A stretch of 64,000 nt of DNA from Deferribacteres bacterium (GCA_020633675.1 JACKDE010000004.1:62001-126000); one strand, 5' to 3'. Shown: positions 17,541 through 26,742, counted from the first letter of the stretch. Numbers and translations are program-made. The notes: generated by a model from the sequence alone, not told the origin.

Positions 17541-18518
17541 TCAAACCAATGCGAGTTGCATGGAATCGCGAAAAACGCCCTGCGCCCCGAAGCTTTCTTT
17601 GAAGCGCGCCAGACCCCAGTTAGGCTCCATATTGACCGTAAAAATACCGAAATCGAGAAATTGAAAACGATTGCGAACGCACCAGCGAAACACCTCATAG
17701 AAAAGATGATTCACCGCACGGTATTTTTGAAATGCTTCGCGGTGGCTGATATAAAAAGCCAGGGTCGTTTTCTCGTTGGCGTGAAACAACACGATACCGG
17801 CGACCATTTGGCTTTCCGCATAGGCCGCAAACATTTTGATTTTTTCCGGAAACCAGCTGACCAGCTTTTGCAGCTCCTCCAGCGAATGGGTAGGGATGAC
17901 ATTGTGGCGAAGTTTGAGATTTTGTTTTAAAATATCATAAAATGTCGCATAGTCATCATCTTCACGAACTTCCACACCCAGCTTTTGCGAGCGGCGCACT
18001 GCACGCTGCGCTTCAGCTTTCAGCAATTGCAGCACATGCTCTTCGCTCACATCAAGCGGAATGACGCTCGAAACTTCGCGCTTACGATAGCGAAAGCCGG
18101 AATTGTAAAGTGCAAAATCGATATAATTGCTGGGGCGCTTCAAATAGACAATCGGTGGCAGGGTAATATCAAGTCCGCCGTAATGCTGCGATTTGGCATA
18201 TTTTTTCAGCATACTCACCAACGCAGTAGCGTCTTTCAACGAGAGCTCCGGTTGCACAACGAAGCCGCCAAAGCTGGCGCCCGGGTGTGAAATCAACAAT
18301 TTGGCTTCATCACCATGCCTGCGCGCGGCTGGCAGCACAGCCTGCAATTTGCCTTTTTTATAAAAAAGCAACGAATCGTCAGCGAAGCGATCTGCAGGAT
18401 GATAGGCCAGGAATGCGCGTTTGTGAAAGAGCGTGCCATTATTGGCTTGCTGATCCACAAAAGCGTCCCATTCACTTGCCAGCGATGAGGCATATTGCAC
18501 AAGTTCCAAGTCGTTCAC
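17541..18518 (-). CDS. FemAB-like GNAT-fold acyl/aminoacyltransferase
   Basis: 325 aa, GTG start. The double-GNAT layout of the FemAB/peptidoglycan-bridge family is recognisable: an N-terminal part with WDAFVDQQANNGTLFHKRAFL, a middle LLISHPGASFGGFVV, a basic stretch RRSQKLGVEVRE, and a C-terminal GNAT part ending LDFGIFTVNMEPNWGLARFKESFGA. In Gram-negatives such proteins lie in polysaccharide loci and are thought to transfer amino acids or acyl groups to glycans. Its place at the head of three glycosyltransferases supports that; the substrate is unknown. Confidence 0.82.
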   Translation of the reverse strand: MNDLELVQYASSLASEWDAFVDQQANNGTLFHKRAFLAYHPADRFADDSLLFYKKGKLQAVLPAARRHGDEAKLLISHPGASFGGFVVQPELSLKDATALVSMLKKYAKSQHYGGLDITLPPIVYLKRPSNYIDFALYNSGFRYRKREVSSVIPLDVSEEHVLQLLKAEAQRAVRRSQKLGVEVREDDDYATFYDILKQNLKLRHNVIPTHSLEELQKLVSWFPEKIKMFAAYAESQMVAGIVLFHANEKTTLAFYISHREAFQKYRAVNHLFYEVFRWCVRNRFQFLDFGIFTVNMEPNWGLARFKESFGAQGVFRDSMQLALV

Positions 18519-18526
18519 AGCTCAGC

Positions 18527-19444
18527 TCATTGTTTGCTCATGAGTTGCGCCAGCACGGCTTTTTGGATATGCAGCCTGTTTTCTGCCTGATCAAATACGA
18601 TAGAGCGCTGTCCATCCATAATGGCGTCAGTCACTTCGTCACCGCGATGTGCTGGCAGGCAATGCATAAACTGGGCATCCTTGCGGGCATGCTCAAATAG
18701 TGCATCGTTAACCTGGTAGTCCGCAAATATCCTTTTGCGCGCTTCGGATTCGTCTTCCTGCCCCATGCTGGCCCAGACATCTGTATAAATGACATCGGCG
18801 CCGCGCACAGCTTCCTGAGGTGAATGGTAGACAGCAACTTCGCTCTTGCCTGCCGATTTGGCATAAGCCAGTATATCAGCATCCGGCTCGTAGCCTTCGG
18901 GAACGGCCATGGTGAATTTGAAAGGTAATTTTGCCGCAAGGTTGATCCATGAATTGCAGATATTGTTGCCATCGCCAACGTAGGCAACATGAATGCCCTC
19001 ATAGCGATTTTTATGTTCCATGATGGTCAGCATATCGCCGAGAATCTGGCAAGGATGCAGCAAATCGGTGAGCCCGTTGACCACAGGGATCGAAGCCCAT
19101 TTTGCCAAATCGACGATATCCTGGTGGCCAAAAAGTCGCGCCATGATACCGTCGACGAAGCGGGACAGCACCCGCGCCACATCCGGGATCGACTCGCGCG
19201 TGCCCAGGCCAATTTCCGCCGGTGAAAGGTACAGTGCGTGGCCGCCGAGTTGAAACATGCCTACTTCAAATGAGATACGAGTTCGGGTCGATGGCTTTAA
19301 GAAAATCAGTCCGAGCGTCTGACCTTTCAGGATGTGGTGCGTTTCCCCGGATTTTTGTTTTTGCTTTAACTCGCTTGCCAGATTAAAAAGCGATAAAACT
19401 TCATCAGTAGACAAATCAGCAATGCTTAAAAAATCTTTATTCAC
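18527..19444 (-). CDS. argF: Ornithine carbamoyltransferase
   Basis: 305 aa. I chose GTG 19444 because AAAGG lies eight bases upstream; GTG 19453 would sit directly on that site. Carbamoyl phosphate is bound by STRTR (KPSTRTRISFEVG), HPCQ (DLLHPCQILGDM) and the C-terminal HCLPAHRG motif, whose Cys is the ornithine-specific signature; DVWASMGQEDE fits the ornithine-binding SMG loop. It makes citrulline from ornithine and carbamoyl phosphate in arginine synthesis. It is the only arginine gene in the window and seems to ride in the LPS/protease run. Confidence 0.96.
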   Translation of the reverse strand: MNKDFLSIADLSTDEVLSLFNLASELKQKQKSGETHHILKGQTLGLIFLKPSTRTRISFEVGMFQLGGHALYLSPAEIGLGTRESIPDVARVLSRFVDGIMARLFGHQDIVDLAKWASIPVVNGLTDLLHPCQILGDMLTIMEHKNRYEGIHVAYVGDGNNICNSWINLAAKLPFKFTMAVPEGYEPDADILAYAKSAGKSEVAVYHSPQEAVRGADVIYTDVWASMGQEDESEARKRIFADYQVNDALFEHARKDAQFMHCLPAHRGDEVTDAIMDGQRSIVFDQAENRLHIQKAVLAQLMSKQ

Positions 19445-19559
19445 AGCAGCCACCTTTGAATAGAGTCGTTTTGGTCCGAAAAAATCGTATGTTAATTAGA
19501 AACCGCAACTATCAGAAACGACACCGCCGCTAAATAGACATTTTTTATTCAAGATCAGA

Positions 19560-20948
19560 TTACAAAATATAGCGGCTCAGGTCATCATCTGCAACGATGC
19601 CTTCAAGCGTTTCTTCAACCAGGGCCTTGTCAACGGTCAGTTTGCCCTGGCGTTTTTCCGGCACATCAAAAAGGATATCTTCGAGCAACGTGGTCAAAAC
19701 AGTGTGCAAGCGGCGTGCACCGATATTTTCGGTGCGTTCGTTCACTTTATAGGCAATTTCCGCGATCTCGCGAATAGCATCATCGGTAAAGGAAAGCTTC
19801 ACATCTTCGGTGCTGAGCATAGCTGTATACTGCTTCAGCAAGGCATTCTCGGGTTCGGTTAGAATCCGGAAAAAATCATCTGCGTTCAAATTGTCGAGCT
19901 CTACCCGGATCGGGAAGCGGCCCTGCAGCTCCGGAATGAGATCGGATGGCTTGGAAACATGAAATGCACCGGAGGCGATGAACAAAATGTGATCGGTTTT
20001 TACTGTTCCGTATTTCGTCACCACAGTCGTGCCTTCGACCACAGGCAGCAAATCACGTTGCACGCCCTCGCGCGACACATCCGGGCCACTGCCTTTTGAC
20101 TTGCCGGCCACTTTGTCAATTTCGTCAAGAAAAACAATCCCCGAGTTCTGGACTCGATCGATGGCTTCGCGCACAGCACCTTCATGGTCGATCAGCTTTT
20201 GTGCTTCCTCATTGGCCAGCACACGGCGCGCCTCGGCAACTTTCATTTTCTTCTTTTTCACTTTTTTCGGAAACATGCCGCCAAACATATCCTGCAAGTT
20301 CACCCCCATCTCTTCGATGCCACCCGGCGAAATCACTTGCATCATCGGAAAGGCATCCGTCGGCACCTCAATCTCGACCATTCGATCTTCAAGCTTGCCA
20401 TCGATCAACTGATTGCGCATTTTCTCACGGCTGCGTTTGTAACGTTCTTCCGGAGATTCATCCTGCACTTCGCCAACCCCGCTTTCATGCATACTCAGCA
20501 CGCGCTGGGGTGAGCTGGCCGGCGGTTCCGGCAGCAGATAATCAAGCAGTCGCTCATTGGCATTTTGCTGGGCCTGTGCCTGGACAGCCTGAACTTTTTC
20601 ACTTTTCACCATGACCAATGCCAGGTCGACGAGATCGCGAATAATCGATTCGACATCGCGACCGACATACCCAACTTCGGTAAACTTGGTGGCTTCGACC
20701 TTGATGAAGGGCGCTTTGGCCAAACGCGCAAGGCGGCGGGCAATTTCGGTTTTGCCGACCCCAGTCGGACCGATCATGATGATATTATTAGGCATAATCT
20801 CTTCGCGCAAATCCTGCTGAACGCGCAAACGGCGCCAGCGGTTGCGCAGCGCGATGGCAACTGATTTTTTGGCTTTTTTCTGCCCGACAATATATTTATC
20901 AAGCTCCGCGACGATTTGCCGGGGAGTTAACTCTTCGATTTCCAGCAT
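19560..20948 (-). CDS. hslU: ATP-dependent protease ATPase subunit HslU
   Basis: 462 aa, usual length. The opening LTPRQIVAELDKYIVGQ is diagnostic; Walker A GPTGVGKT is at 60-67 and Walker B GIVFLDEID near 265. The I-domain (about 110-240) is rich in charged residues. The protein ends DDLSRYIL, the C-terminal tail that inserts into HslV to activate it. It unfolds substrates with ATP and feeds them to HslV in the cytoplasm. Its ATG overlaps the hslV stop as TAATG, so the two subunits are translationally coupled. Confidence 0.98.
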   Translation of the reverse strand: MLEIEELTPRQIVAELDKYIVGQKKAKKSVAIALRNRWRRLRVQQDLREEIMPNNIIMIGPTGVGKTEIARRLARLAKAPFIKVEATKFTEVGYVGRDVESIIRDLVDLALVMVKSEKVQAVQAQAQQNANERLLDYLLPEPPASSPQRVLSMHESGVGEVQDESPEERYKRSREKMRNQLIDGKLEDRMVEIEVPTDAFPMMQVISPGGIEEMGVNLQDMFGGMFPKKVKKKKMKVAEARRVLANEEAQKLIDHEGAVREAIDRVQNSGIVFLDEIDKVAGKSKGSGPDVSREGVQRDLLPVVEGTTVVTKYGTVKTDHILFIASGAFHVSKPSDLIPELQGRFPIRVELDNLNADDFFRILTEPENALLKQYTAMLSTEDVKLSFTDDAIREIAEIAYKVNERTENIGARRLHTVLTTLLEDILFDVPEKRQGKLTVDKALVEETLEGIVADDDLSRYIL

Positions 20949-21493
20949 TATTGCAGCTCCTCAATGGTCAAATGATCGTTGGTGTAAATGCAGATATCAG
21001 CAGCAATGCGCATAGCCTGCTCGGCAATCATGCGCGCATCGAGGTCGGAATGCTGCACCAGCGCCCGGGCGGCTGCCAGCGCATAACCGCTCCCCGATCC
21101 GATGGCCACGATTTCATCATCCGGCTCGATCAAATCACCCGTCCCGGAGATCAGATAGGTGCTTTCGCGATCCATCACCACCAATTGTGCTTCCAGGCGG
21201 CGCAAATAGCGGTCGGTCCGCCACTCCTTTGCCAGCTCGATAGCGGCCTTTCCGAGCTTGCCGCGAGCTGATTCAAGGTGTTGCTCAAATTTTTCGAACA
21301 AGGTAAAGGCATCCGCTGCCGCACCGGCAAATCCGGCGAGCACCTCGCCTTTGTACATGGCCCGGACTTTTTTCGCTTTCGCTTTCAGGACGGTCGAGCC
21401 AAAGCTGACCTGACCGTCACCTGCAAGCACGGTTTGCCCTTTATGGCGCACGCCGAGAATGGTCGTGCTGCGGAAAACAGGTTGAGTTTTCAT
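20948..21493 (-). CDS. hslV: ATP-dependent protease subunit HslV
   Basis: 181 aa. The catalytic threonine is expected at residue 10 (STTILGVRHKGQ), implying removal of a 9-residue propeptide; most HslV proteins have a shorter one. The segment GQTVLAGDGQVSFG and the GSGSGYALAAARAL motif are typical of this proteasome-beta-like family. Twelve subunits form the proteolytic core closed by HslU hexamers. It lies 166 bp after rpoN and one base ahead of hslU. xerC, often found upstream of hslVU in other bacteria, is not here. Confidence 0.97.
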   Translation of the reverse strand: MKTQPVFRSTTILGVRHKGQTVLAGDGQVSFGSTVLKAKAKKVRAMYKGEVLAGFAGAAADAFTLFEKFEQHLESARGKLGKAAIELAKEWRTDRYLRRLEAQLVVMDRESTYLISGTGDLIEPDDEIVAIGSGSGYALAAARALVQHSDLDARMIAEQAMRIAADICIYTNDHLTIEELQ

Positions 21494-21618
21494 TCTATTC
21501 CTTTCACGCTATGCAAACGCATCCATGCTAATTGCTTTGGATGGATTTTCACTGCTGTAAGACCGAACCGTCACTGCCGGTCGCTTCACGAAATAATGAA
21601 GGACAAGCAATTTGAGTG

Positions 21619-21655
21619 GCCGCACAAGCGTGCTCGTCCCAATGGCTGGTGCGGC
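21619..21655 (-). other. Inverted repeat just after rpoN (possible RNA hairpin)
   Basis: GCCGCAC and GTGCGGC are separated by 23 bases and start four bases after the rpoN stop codon. There is no T-tract behind it, so it is not a standard terminator; it could stabilise the rpoN mRNA end or be chance. Confidence 0.25.
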
Positions 21656-21659
21656 AAAA

Positions 21660-23126
21660 TTAAATGCCGCGACGCAGGCGAGATACGGGGATCCCCATTT
21701 GCTCGCGGTATTTTGCAACCGTACGTCGGGCGAGATTGTAGCCTTTGCCCTTGAGCAAATCAGCAATTTTCTGATCGTTCATTGGCTTGGCGTGATCTTC
21801 TTTATCGATGATATCTTTGATCAGTTGCTTGATGCGGCGGTTTGATACATCTTCGCCTTCATCTGTGGAGATGCCTTCGCTAAAGAAATACTTGAGCTCA
21901 AAAACACCCCACTCAGTCTGTACGTACTTGCCATTGGTCACGCGCGAGACGGTGGAGATGTCCATATGAATTTCATCTGCGACATTCTTCAAAATCATCG
22001 GCTTGATAAATTCTTTGCCTTTGTCAAAAAATTCACGCTGCTTGTCGATGATGGTTTCCATCACTTTTAAAATGGTCAGCCTGCGTTGGTGGATCGAGTT
22101 GATCAGCCAGCGGGCGGATTCAAGGCGCTTGCGAACGAAATCCTTGGTTTCTTTGTTGGTCTTCTTTTTATCCATCAACAATTGCTTGTAAGAATTGTTG
22201 ATGCGTAGATGCGGGATATTCCAATCATTTAAAATGATGCGCAGTTCGCCATCATCATCCCGGTCGACGGCCAGATCAGGAATGATCACATTGTCTGCAA
22301 AGGAGGTGTATCCCTCACCAGGCTTGGGATTGAGCTTCATGATTTCCGTCACCACATCGCGCAGATCTTCCAGGTCGATGTCCAGCTTTTTTGTTAATTT
22401 TTCATAGCGCTTGTTGGTGAAATCTTCGAAATGGTCACGAACGACTTCGAGCGCCAGCTCGTCCTGTGGATCCTGCTCTTCGAGCTGAATCAGCAAACAT
22501 TCGCGCAAATTTCTCGCGGCAATGCCGACGGGTTCGAAACGCTGAATGATAGCAAGCACCCGCTCGACATCTTCCACTGACACATCTAAATTGTGGGCAA
22601 TCACTTCGACGTCACAGGAAAGATAACCTACTTCATCGATGTTCCAGATAATATAATCGCCGATTTCAGTGTCCTTTTCACTCAGCTGGGTCATGTGGAG
22701 CTGACTGAGCAGATGATCATAGAGCGAATCGCGCACTATTTCCGGACGCTCAAAAATTTCTGCGCTATCGTCACGCGGTGCGCGCGTGTCTGGATAGGCA
22801 TCGTCGCCGATAATGTTTTCCCAATCGCTTTCATCGAGCGCTTCTTCGCCTTTATCGAGATCCTCGACAGCATCGCCACCATCTTCGCCATCGACTTCTT
22901 CTTCGTCCTCGTCGTCATCAAGCGTACTGCTTTCGCGATCTTCTTCCTGCGATTCTTCCTGCTCCATCTCCATCTCTTCAAGAGTTTCGAGCAAAGGATT
23001 TGCCTCAAGTTCGAGCTTGATTTGCTGCTCGAATTTCAGCAAAGGCAACTGCAGCAATGAAGAAAGGAGCACCTGTTGTGGCGATTGAATTTGTTTTTGG
23101 ACTAACCTTTGTTGGATTCCTATCAT
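21660..23126 (-). CDS. rpoN: RNA polymerase sigma-54 factor RpoN
   Basis: 488 aa. Region I (1-50) is glutamine- and leucine-rich as needed for contact with activator ATPases. Region II (about 50-130) is strikingly acidic, with runs of Glu and Asp. The core-binding domain follows, then the DNA-binding helix-turn-helix (ISTVSRVTNGKYVQTEWG, about 385-405) and the RpoN box ARRTVAKYRE at 466-475 that reads the -24 element. It directs transcription of activator-dependent genes. Its place after lptB is conserved in many Gram-negatives. No -24/-12 promoter was noticed in the window. Confidence 0.98.
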   Translation of the reverse strand: MIGIQQRLVQKQIQSPQQVLLSSLLQLPLLKFEQQIKLELEANPLLETLEEMEMEQEESQEEDRESSTLDDDEDEEEVDGEDGGDAVEDLDKGEEALDESDWENIIGDDAYPDTRAPRDDSAEIFERPEIVRDSLYDHLLSQLHMTQLSEKDTEIGDYIIWNIDEVGYLSCDVEVIAHNLDVSVEDVERVLAIIQRFEPVGIAARNLRECLLIQLEEQDPQDELALEVVRDHFEDFTNKRYEKLTKKLDIDLEDLRDVVTEIMKLNPKPGEGYTSFADNVIIPDLAVDRDDDGELRIILNDWNIPHLRINNSYKQLLMDKKKTNKETKDFVRKRLESARWLINSIHQRRLTILKVMETIIDKQREFFDKGKEFIKPMILKNVADEIHMDISTVSRVTNGKYVQTEWGVFELKYFFSEGISTDEGEDVSNRRIKQLIKDIIDKEDHAKPMNDQKIADLLKGKGYNLARRTVAKYREQMGIPVSRLRRGI

Positions 23127-23265
23127 GCTGATTCAATCCTTGTGTTAAGTCTGCTTTTTTGATCCAACCTGTAAACGTTCTGTGGTTCCATTTCCGGTGA
23201 TCAATCCTGTTCGTTGTTCAGTTCTACAAAGTATGCTATGCTGCTTGATATCCATAAACAGCTCG

Positions 23266-23991
23266 TTAGCGATCCAATTTAAATTTATCGCCCAGATAAA
23301 GTTTGCGTGCTTCCGGATCATTTGCCAAATGGTCGGCTGTTCCGGAAAGCAAAACATTTCCTTCGTAAAGCAAATAGGCCCGGTCGGTGATTGAAAGCGT
23401 TTCATGTACATTATGATCCGTAATCAAAACGCCGATGCCTTTTTCTTTTAGCCGTCTGACAATATCCTGAATGTCCTCTACCGCAATCGGATCGACGCCG
23501 GCAAATGGCTCATCCAGCAAAATGAACCTGGGCTGCGTAACCAAGGCACGCGTGATTTCAACCCGACGGCGCTCACCTCCCGATAGTGTATAGGCCTTAT
23601 TTTTCGCCAGATGCGCGACCGAAAGCTCATCGAGCAACTCCTGTAATCGCTGTTTGCGCTCGCTGCGGTTGATCGGAAGCGTTTCCAGAATCGCCATGAT
23701 GTTTTCGGCAACCGTCAACCGCCGAAAAATGGAAGGCTCCTGCGACAAATAACCGATGCCCATCCTGGAGCGCTTGTACATCGGCAAGCGGGTGATGTCA
23801 ATCTCGTCCAGCAAAATCCGGCCTCTTGTCGGCCTGATCATGCCGGTAATCATATAGAATGTTGTTGTTTTGCCAGCACCGTTCGGCCCCAGCAAACCAA
23901 CGATTTCGCCTTCCTGAACCTCAATACTCACATCGTTGACAACACGGCGCTTGCTGTACATTTTAACCAGATTTTCTGAGCTAAGTCGCAT
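23266..23991 (-). CDS. lptB: LPS export ABC transporter ATPase LptB
   Basis: 241 aa. Walker A GPNGAGKT is at 35-42, the signature LSGGERRR around 137-144, and Walker B FILLDEPFAGVDP follows at once; GVDPIAVEDIQ and the DHNVHETLSITDRAYLLYEG H-loop are typical of LptB. It powers LPS extraction from the inner membrane with LptF and LptG, which are not in this window. The gene follows lptA after 20 bp and precedes rpoN by 139 bp. Confidence 0.97.
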   Translation of the reverse strand: MRLSSENLVKMYSKRRVVNDVSIEVQEGEIVGLLGPNGAGKTTTFYMITGMIRPTRGRILLDEIDITRLPMYKRSRMGIGYLSQEPSIFRRLTVAENIMAILETLPINRSERKQRLQELLDELSVAHLAKNKAYTLSGGERRRVEITRALVTQPRFILLDEPFAGVDPIAVEDIQDIVRRLKEKGIGVLITDHNVHETLSITDRAYLLYEGNVLLSGTADHLANDPEARKLYLGDKFKLDR

Positions 23992-24011
23992 GTGACGGTT
24001 CAGGTTCCATT

Positions 24012-25223
24012 CTACTGTCCAGCTGTTGACTTACTTTTTTGACCAGCTTGCTTCTGCGAAGCGGCACTTTGATTTTCGTAACCAGGCGGCAAAAATTTTC
24101 CTGTCGATTTCCCTGGACTGCTATCAAAAATGATGCGGCGAATTGCATTATCACTCAGCAGCAGGGTGAGGCTATCGCCTTGCGCCCGATTCACGCCCTT
24201 GTCGATGCCATTCTCTTCGACGTAATATACGCATGTCGCTGTGCCATTTACATCAATTTTTTCAACAAAATCGCCAGCGATGTAAGCGACCAGCTTTTTC
24301 CCGGAAATCGTACTGGGTCGGTCCTTTTTCGCACTGGAATCCGGAACGAATTCTGCCAGCGCACGCTCAAGCACATGCACCTGCTGAATTTTGCCTTCCT
24401 TTAATAACAGTTCAATCGTCGTGCCGGTCAGCCGATTATTTTTTTGATACGCAACCGGATCGATGGTCAAAACAATTTTTTCTTTCCCGCGAAAATATTC
24501 GGCATGTCCGCATGTTGCACGGATATCCGTGAGCGTGATGACGACATTTTTGTCGACGACAACGCGTTGCCCGCCATCGATAGCTTCCATTGTTTCACCA
24601 ACGATTCGGGTTTCTTCCTCCCCCAGACTATCGTATTGCACAAAAACGGGATCGTCCTTAAGCAACGTGTATCTGGTGTCGCGATGATGTTCAGCGTAAC
24701 CAGATGTCAACTCAGTGTTTTCTTTCTGATCGATGACGCGCACGTTGTATCGGGCAATAGCCTTCCGTTCAGCAAGATCGTAGTTCAACTCGTCGCAAAA
24801 AATCTTCGTGCTATCCGTCATCAGTTCGACGTTTCGCAACGCTCGATAGAGCTTGCTTTTGGCGACATAGATGACGGTGTCCGCCTTCAAGGTCTTCTCT
24901 TTGTCCTTGATCAGTACATTACCGATCAGCAGCCAGCGTTCCTGTCCGGGATAATCGATTGCCAAATTGCAGCTAATATCGGTTTGGCCATGACGGAAAC
25001 GCACATTGTCAATGAGCCGTCGGAGCTGTTGATTGCCTTCGACCACGCCAGTCATTTCATTCGCATGCAGCAGACGCAGTTTTTCGGACGTTTTTTCTTC
25101 CTGTGCCTGCTGTCCTAAGGCAGGCTGTGTCAGGACCAGCAGCCACAAGATCAGCCATTTTCCAGCAGAGAGGCGACACCGCGCATTGCACAAAGTGCAT
25201 GACTGTACTAAATTCGTATCCAT
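24012..25223 (-). CDS. lptA: OstA/LptA-like LPS transport protein, long form
   Basis: 403 aa, about twice the length of E. coli LptA (185 aa). A signal peptide spans roughly 20-38 (ILWLLVLTQPALGQ). The body consists of repeated short strands of the OstA jelly-roll type, with at least two units: NVRFRHGQTDISCNLAIDY...ADTVIYVAKSKLYRALRNVELM and then NVVITLTDIRATCGHAEYF...EKIVLTIDPVA. The C-terminal 30 residues are low-complexity Gln/Ser/Lys. It should form or extend the periplasmic bridge that carries LPS to the outer membrane. FCB bacteria often have such long OstA-like proteins. It sits between lptC and lptB. Confidence 0.85.
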   Translation of the reverse strand: MDTNLVQSCTLCNARCRLSAGKWLILWLLVLTQPALGQQAQEEKTSEKLRLLHANEMTGVVEGNQQLRRLIDNVRFRHGQTDISCNLAIDYPGQERWLLIGNVLIKDKEKTLKADTVIYVAKSKLYRALRNVELMTDSTKIFCDELNYDLAERKAIARYNVRVIDQKENTELTSGYAEHHRDTRYTLLKDDPVFVQYDSLGEEETRIVGETMEAIDGGQRVVVDKNVVITLTDIRATCGHAEYFRGKEKIVLTIDPVAYQKNNRLTGTTIELLLKEGKIQQVHVLERALAEFVPDSSAKKDRPSTISGKKLVAYIAGDFVEKIDVNGTATCVYYVEENGIDKGVNRAQGDSLTLLLSDNAIRRIIFDSSPGKSTGKFLPPGYENQSAASQKQAGQKSKSTAGQ

Positions 25224-25228
25224 CTCGC

Positions 25229-25813
25229 CTATTGCTGCTTCAGCGTGTCACTGGTGGCTTGTTTCTCGAGTTCATCGATGGCAAATGCCTTACCGGTTAC
25301 GCCGCGCGGCTTTGCTATCTTCCAAAAATTCAGCGACTGATCCGATTCAAAGCCTTCGCCCATGAGCGTATCCCCATCAGCCGTCGTTAGTGTCACAAAT
25401 TCATCGGAAAGAATTTTTTGCTGCGCTTCTTCCCATCGCAATTTTTCGGTCCGAAGTGTTTTGCCATCCATGCTTTCGACGAGTACATGACCAATGGCTT
25501 CAAAATCGTTACGATTCTCATTCATCGCACCCGAGTCTGCCGTCAGAACTGTGGTGCAATCACCACTGGCGCTGTAAAAATAGAGCTTCAGCCCATCTTC
25601 AAAAAAAGTCTCTCTCTTGTCAGCGAATTTTTTCATGTGCCCATAGTGGACGATGACTGTCGGACGGCCCTGCTTGGTCACCTTAACCGTAGAGTTCCAG
25701 CCTTCCTGAACCGGCATTTCACGCTTTTCAGGATCGACCGTATTGGCCTCCTGCGATTGGCATGCTATTCCCCAGAATCCCAACAGGATCAAAATAATAA
25801 TAAATCTATTCAT
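25229..25813 (-). CDS. lptC: LPS export protein LptC
   Basis: 194 aa from ATG 25813 (a TTG directly in front is also in frame). The N-terminus is a hydrophobic segment ending GIACQ, so it may be a lipoprotein rather than a membrane-anchored protein as in E. coli. The rest has the LptC pattern with LYFYSASGDCTTVLTADSGAMNENRNDFEAIGHV-type strands and LRTEKLRWEE. LptC links the LptBFG pump to LptA. The gene precedes lptA by 5 bp and follows the acyltransferase gene by 21 bp. Confidence 0.88.
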   Translation of the reverse strand: MNRFIIILILLGFWGIACQSQEANTVDPEKREMPVQEGWNSTVKVTKQGRPTVIVHYGHMKKFADKRETFFEDGLKLYFYSASGDCTTVLTADSGAMNENRNDFEAIGHVLVESMDGKTLRTEKLRWEEAQQKILSDEFVTLTTADGDTLMGEGFESDQSLNFWKIAKPRGVTGKAFAIDELEKQATSDTLKQQ

Positions 25814-25834
25814 CAAAAAAACGCATTCAAATCA

Positions 25835-26740
25835 CTATGCCGGAGGTGTCTTCCAGCGTTCGTGCATCCAAACCCATTGTTCCGGATGCTCTAAAATGAA
25901 GGCTTCGATCGCCTTGCTGCATAAAGTCAGATTGGCGCGGCGCGTTTCGCGGGTGCCATTATCAGGTACAAGCTCAATTTCTGGCCGAATGTCGATGACA
26001 TGCCTGCCGTCCGGCTGCCGATAAGTGGCCATTGGCACAATTGCTGCGCCAACGCGTTGCGCCAGCAGCATAGGCGCAATTGGGGTGCGCGCCTGCCTGC
26101 CCATGACGTCAACAAACTCGCTTTCAACATCTGTATCCTGATCGATCAACACGCCGAGCATTTTGCCGCCACGCATCCATTGCATCATGCGCCGGGCCGC
26201 GCCGTCCCGGCTGAGGTTGATCAACCCTGATTTTTCTCTCTGTTGTACTAAAATCCTGTTCAATCGTTCATCGTACAACGGTTTTCCTACCACGGCCAAC
26301 GGGTAACCATTTTTCGCCAGTGCTGCTGCCATCAGCTCCCAGCAGCCGATATGGCCAGTGATGCCAAGCACACCCTTGCCTTTCGCAAGTGCAGCATCGA
26401 GGTATTCTGCACCTGTAATGTGGACCCGCTTGTCGATGCCTTGCTGCAGATATTTCAGTGTTCGAATCGCAGCACTACCATTGGATCCTAAATTTTCAAA
26501 GACCCTTAGAGCCAGTTGCTGTATCTCCGTTGGTGTTTTTGTAGAGCCCAACGCAATCTGCAAGTGGCGTGTCGTCTTCTTGCGTTCACCTTTTGCGAGC
26601 CGGAATCCCAGGCGTCCCAGCGCTGCCATGCTTTTTGCTGCGATGCTCTCAGGCAGCGTACGCAGCAGCTTTACAAAGCTGGCTACGGCGATATAAATCA
26701 AGTGATTTTTTACTTTTTTACGCCATCTGCGCCATTCCAT
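25835..26740 (-). CDS. LpxL/HtrB-type lipid A acyltransferase
   Basis: 301 aa. One membrane helix near 15-35 and the catalytic HX4E motif in GITGHIGCWELMA (about residue 133), followed by VGKPLYDERLNRILVQQREKSG and VLIDQD, match the lysophospholipid/late lipid A acyltransferase family. It should transfer a fatty acyl chain from acyl-ACP to the KDO-lipid A precursor at the inner membrane. The gene begins two bases after kdsD ends. It occupies the place where kdsC stands in the E. coli cluster. The exact acyl position cannot be assigned. Confidence 0.9.
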   Translation of the reverse strand: MEWRRWRKKVKNHLIYIAVASFVKLLRTLPESIAAKSMAALGRLGFRLAKGERKKTTRHLQIALGSTKTPTEIQQLALRVFENLGSNGSAAIRTLKYLQQGIDKRVHITGAEYLDAALAKGKGVLGITGHIGCWELMAAALAKNGYPLAVVGKPLYDERLNRILVQQREKSGLINLSRDGAARRMMQWMRGGKMLGVLIDQDTDVESEFVDVMGRQARTPIAPMLLAQRVGAAIVPMATYRQPDGRHVIDIRPEIELVPDNGTRETRRANLTLCSKAIEAFILEHPEQWVWMHERWKTPPA

Positions 26741-26742
26741 AT

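Noticed and set aside
16782..17930. Plus-strand open frame of 382 codons opposite the glycosyltransferase and FemAB-like genes
   Set aside because: It crosses two real minus-strand genes and shows no signal, domain or composition of a protein.
21509..21766. 85-codon minus-strand frame at the rpoN/hslV junction
   Set aside because: It overlaps the end of rpoN, including the RpoN box, in another frame.
23145..23411. 88-codon minus-strand frame between rpoN and lptB
   Set aside because: Most of it overlaps the end of lptB in another frame and nothing in its sequence is recognisable.
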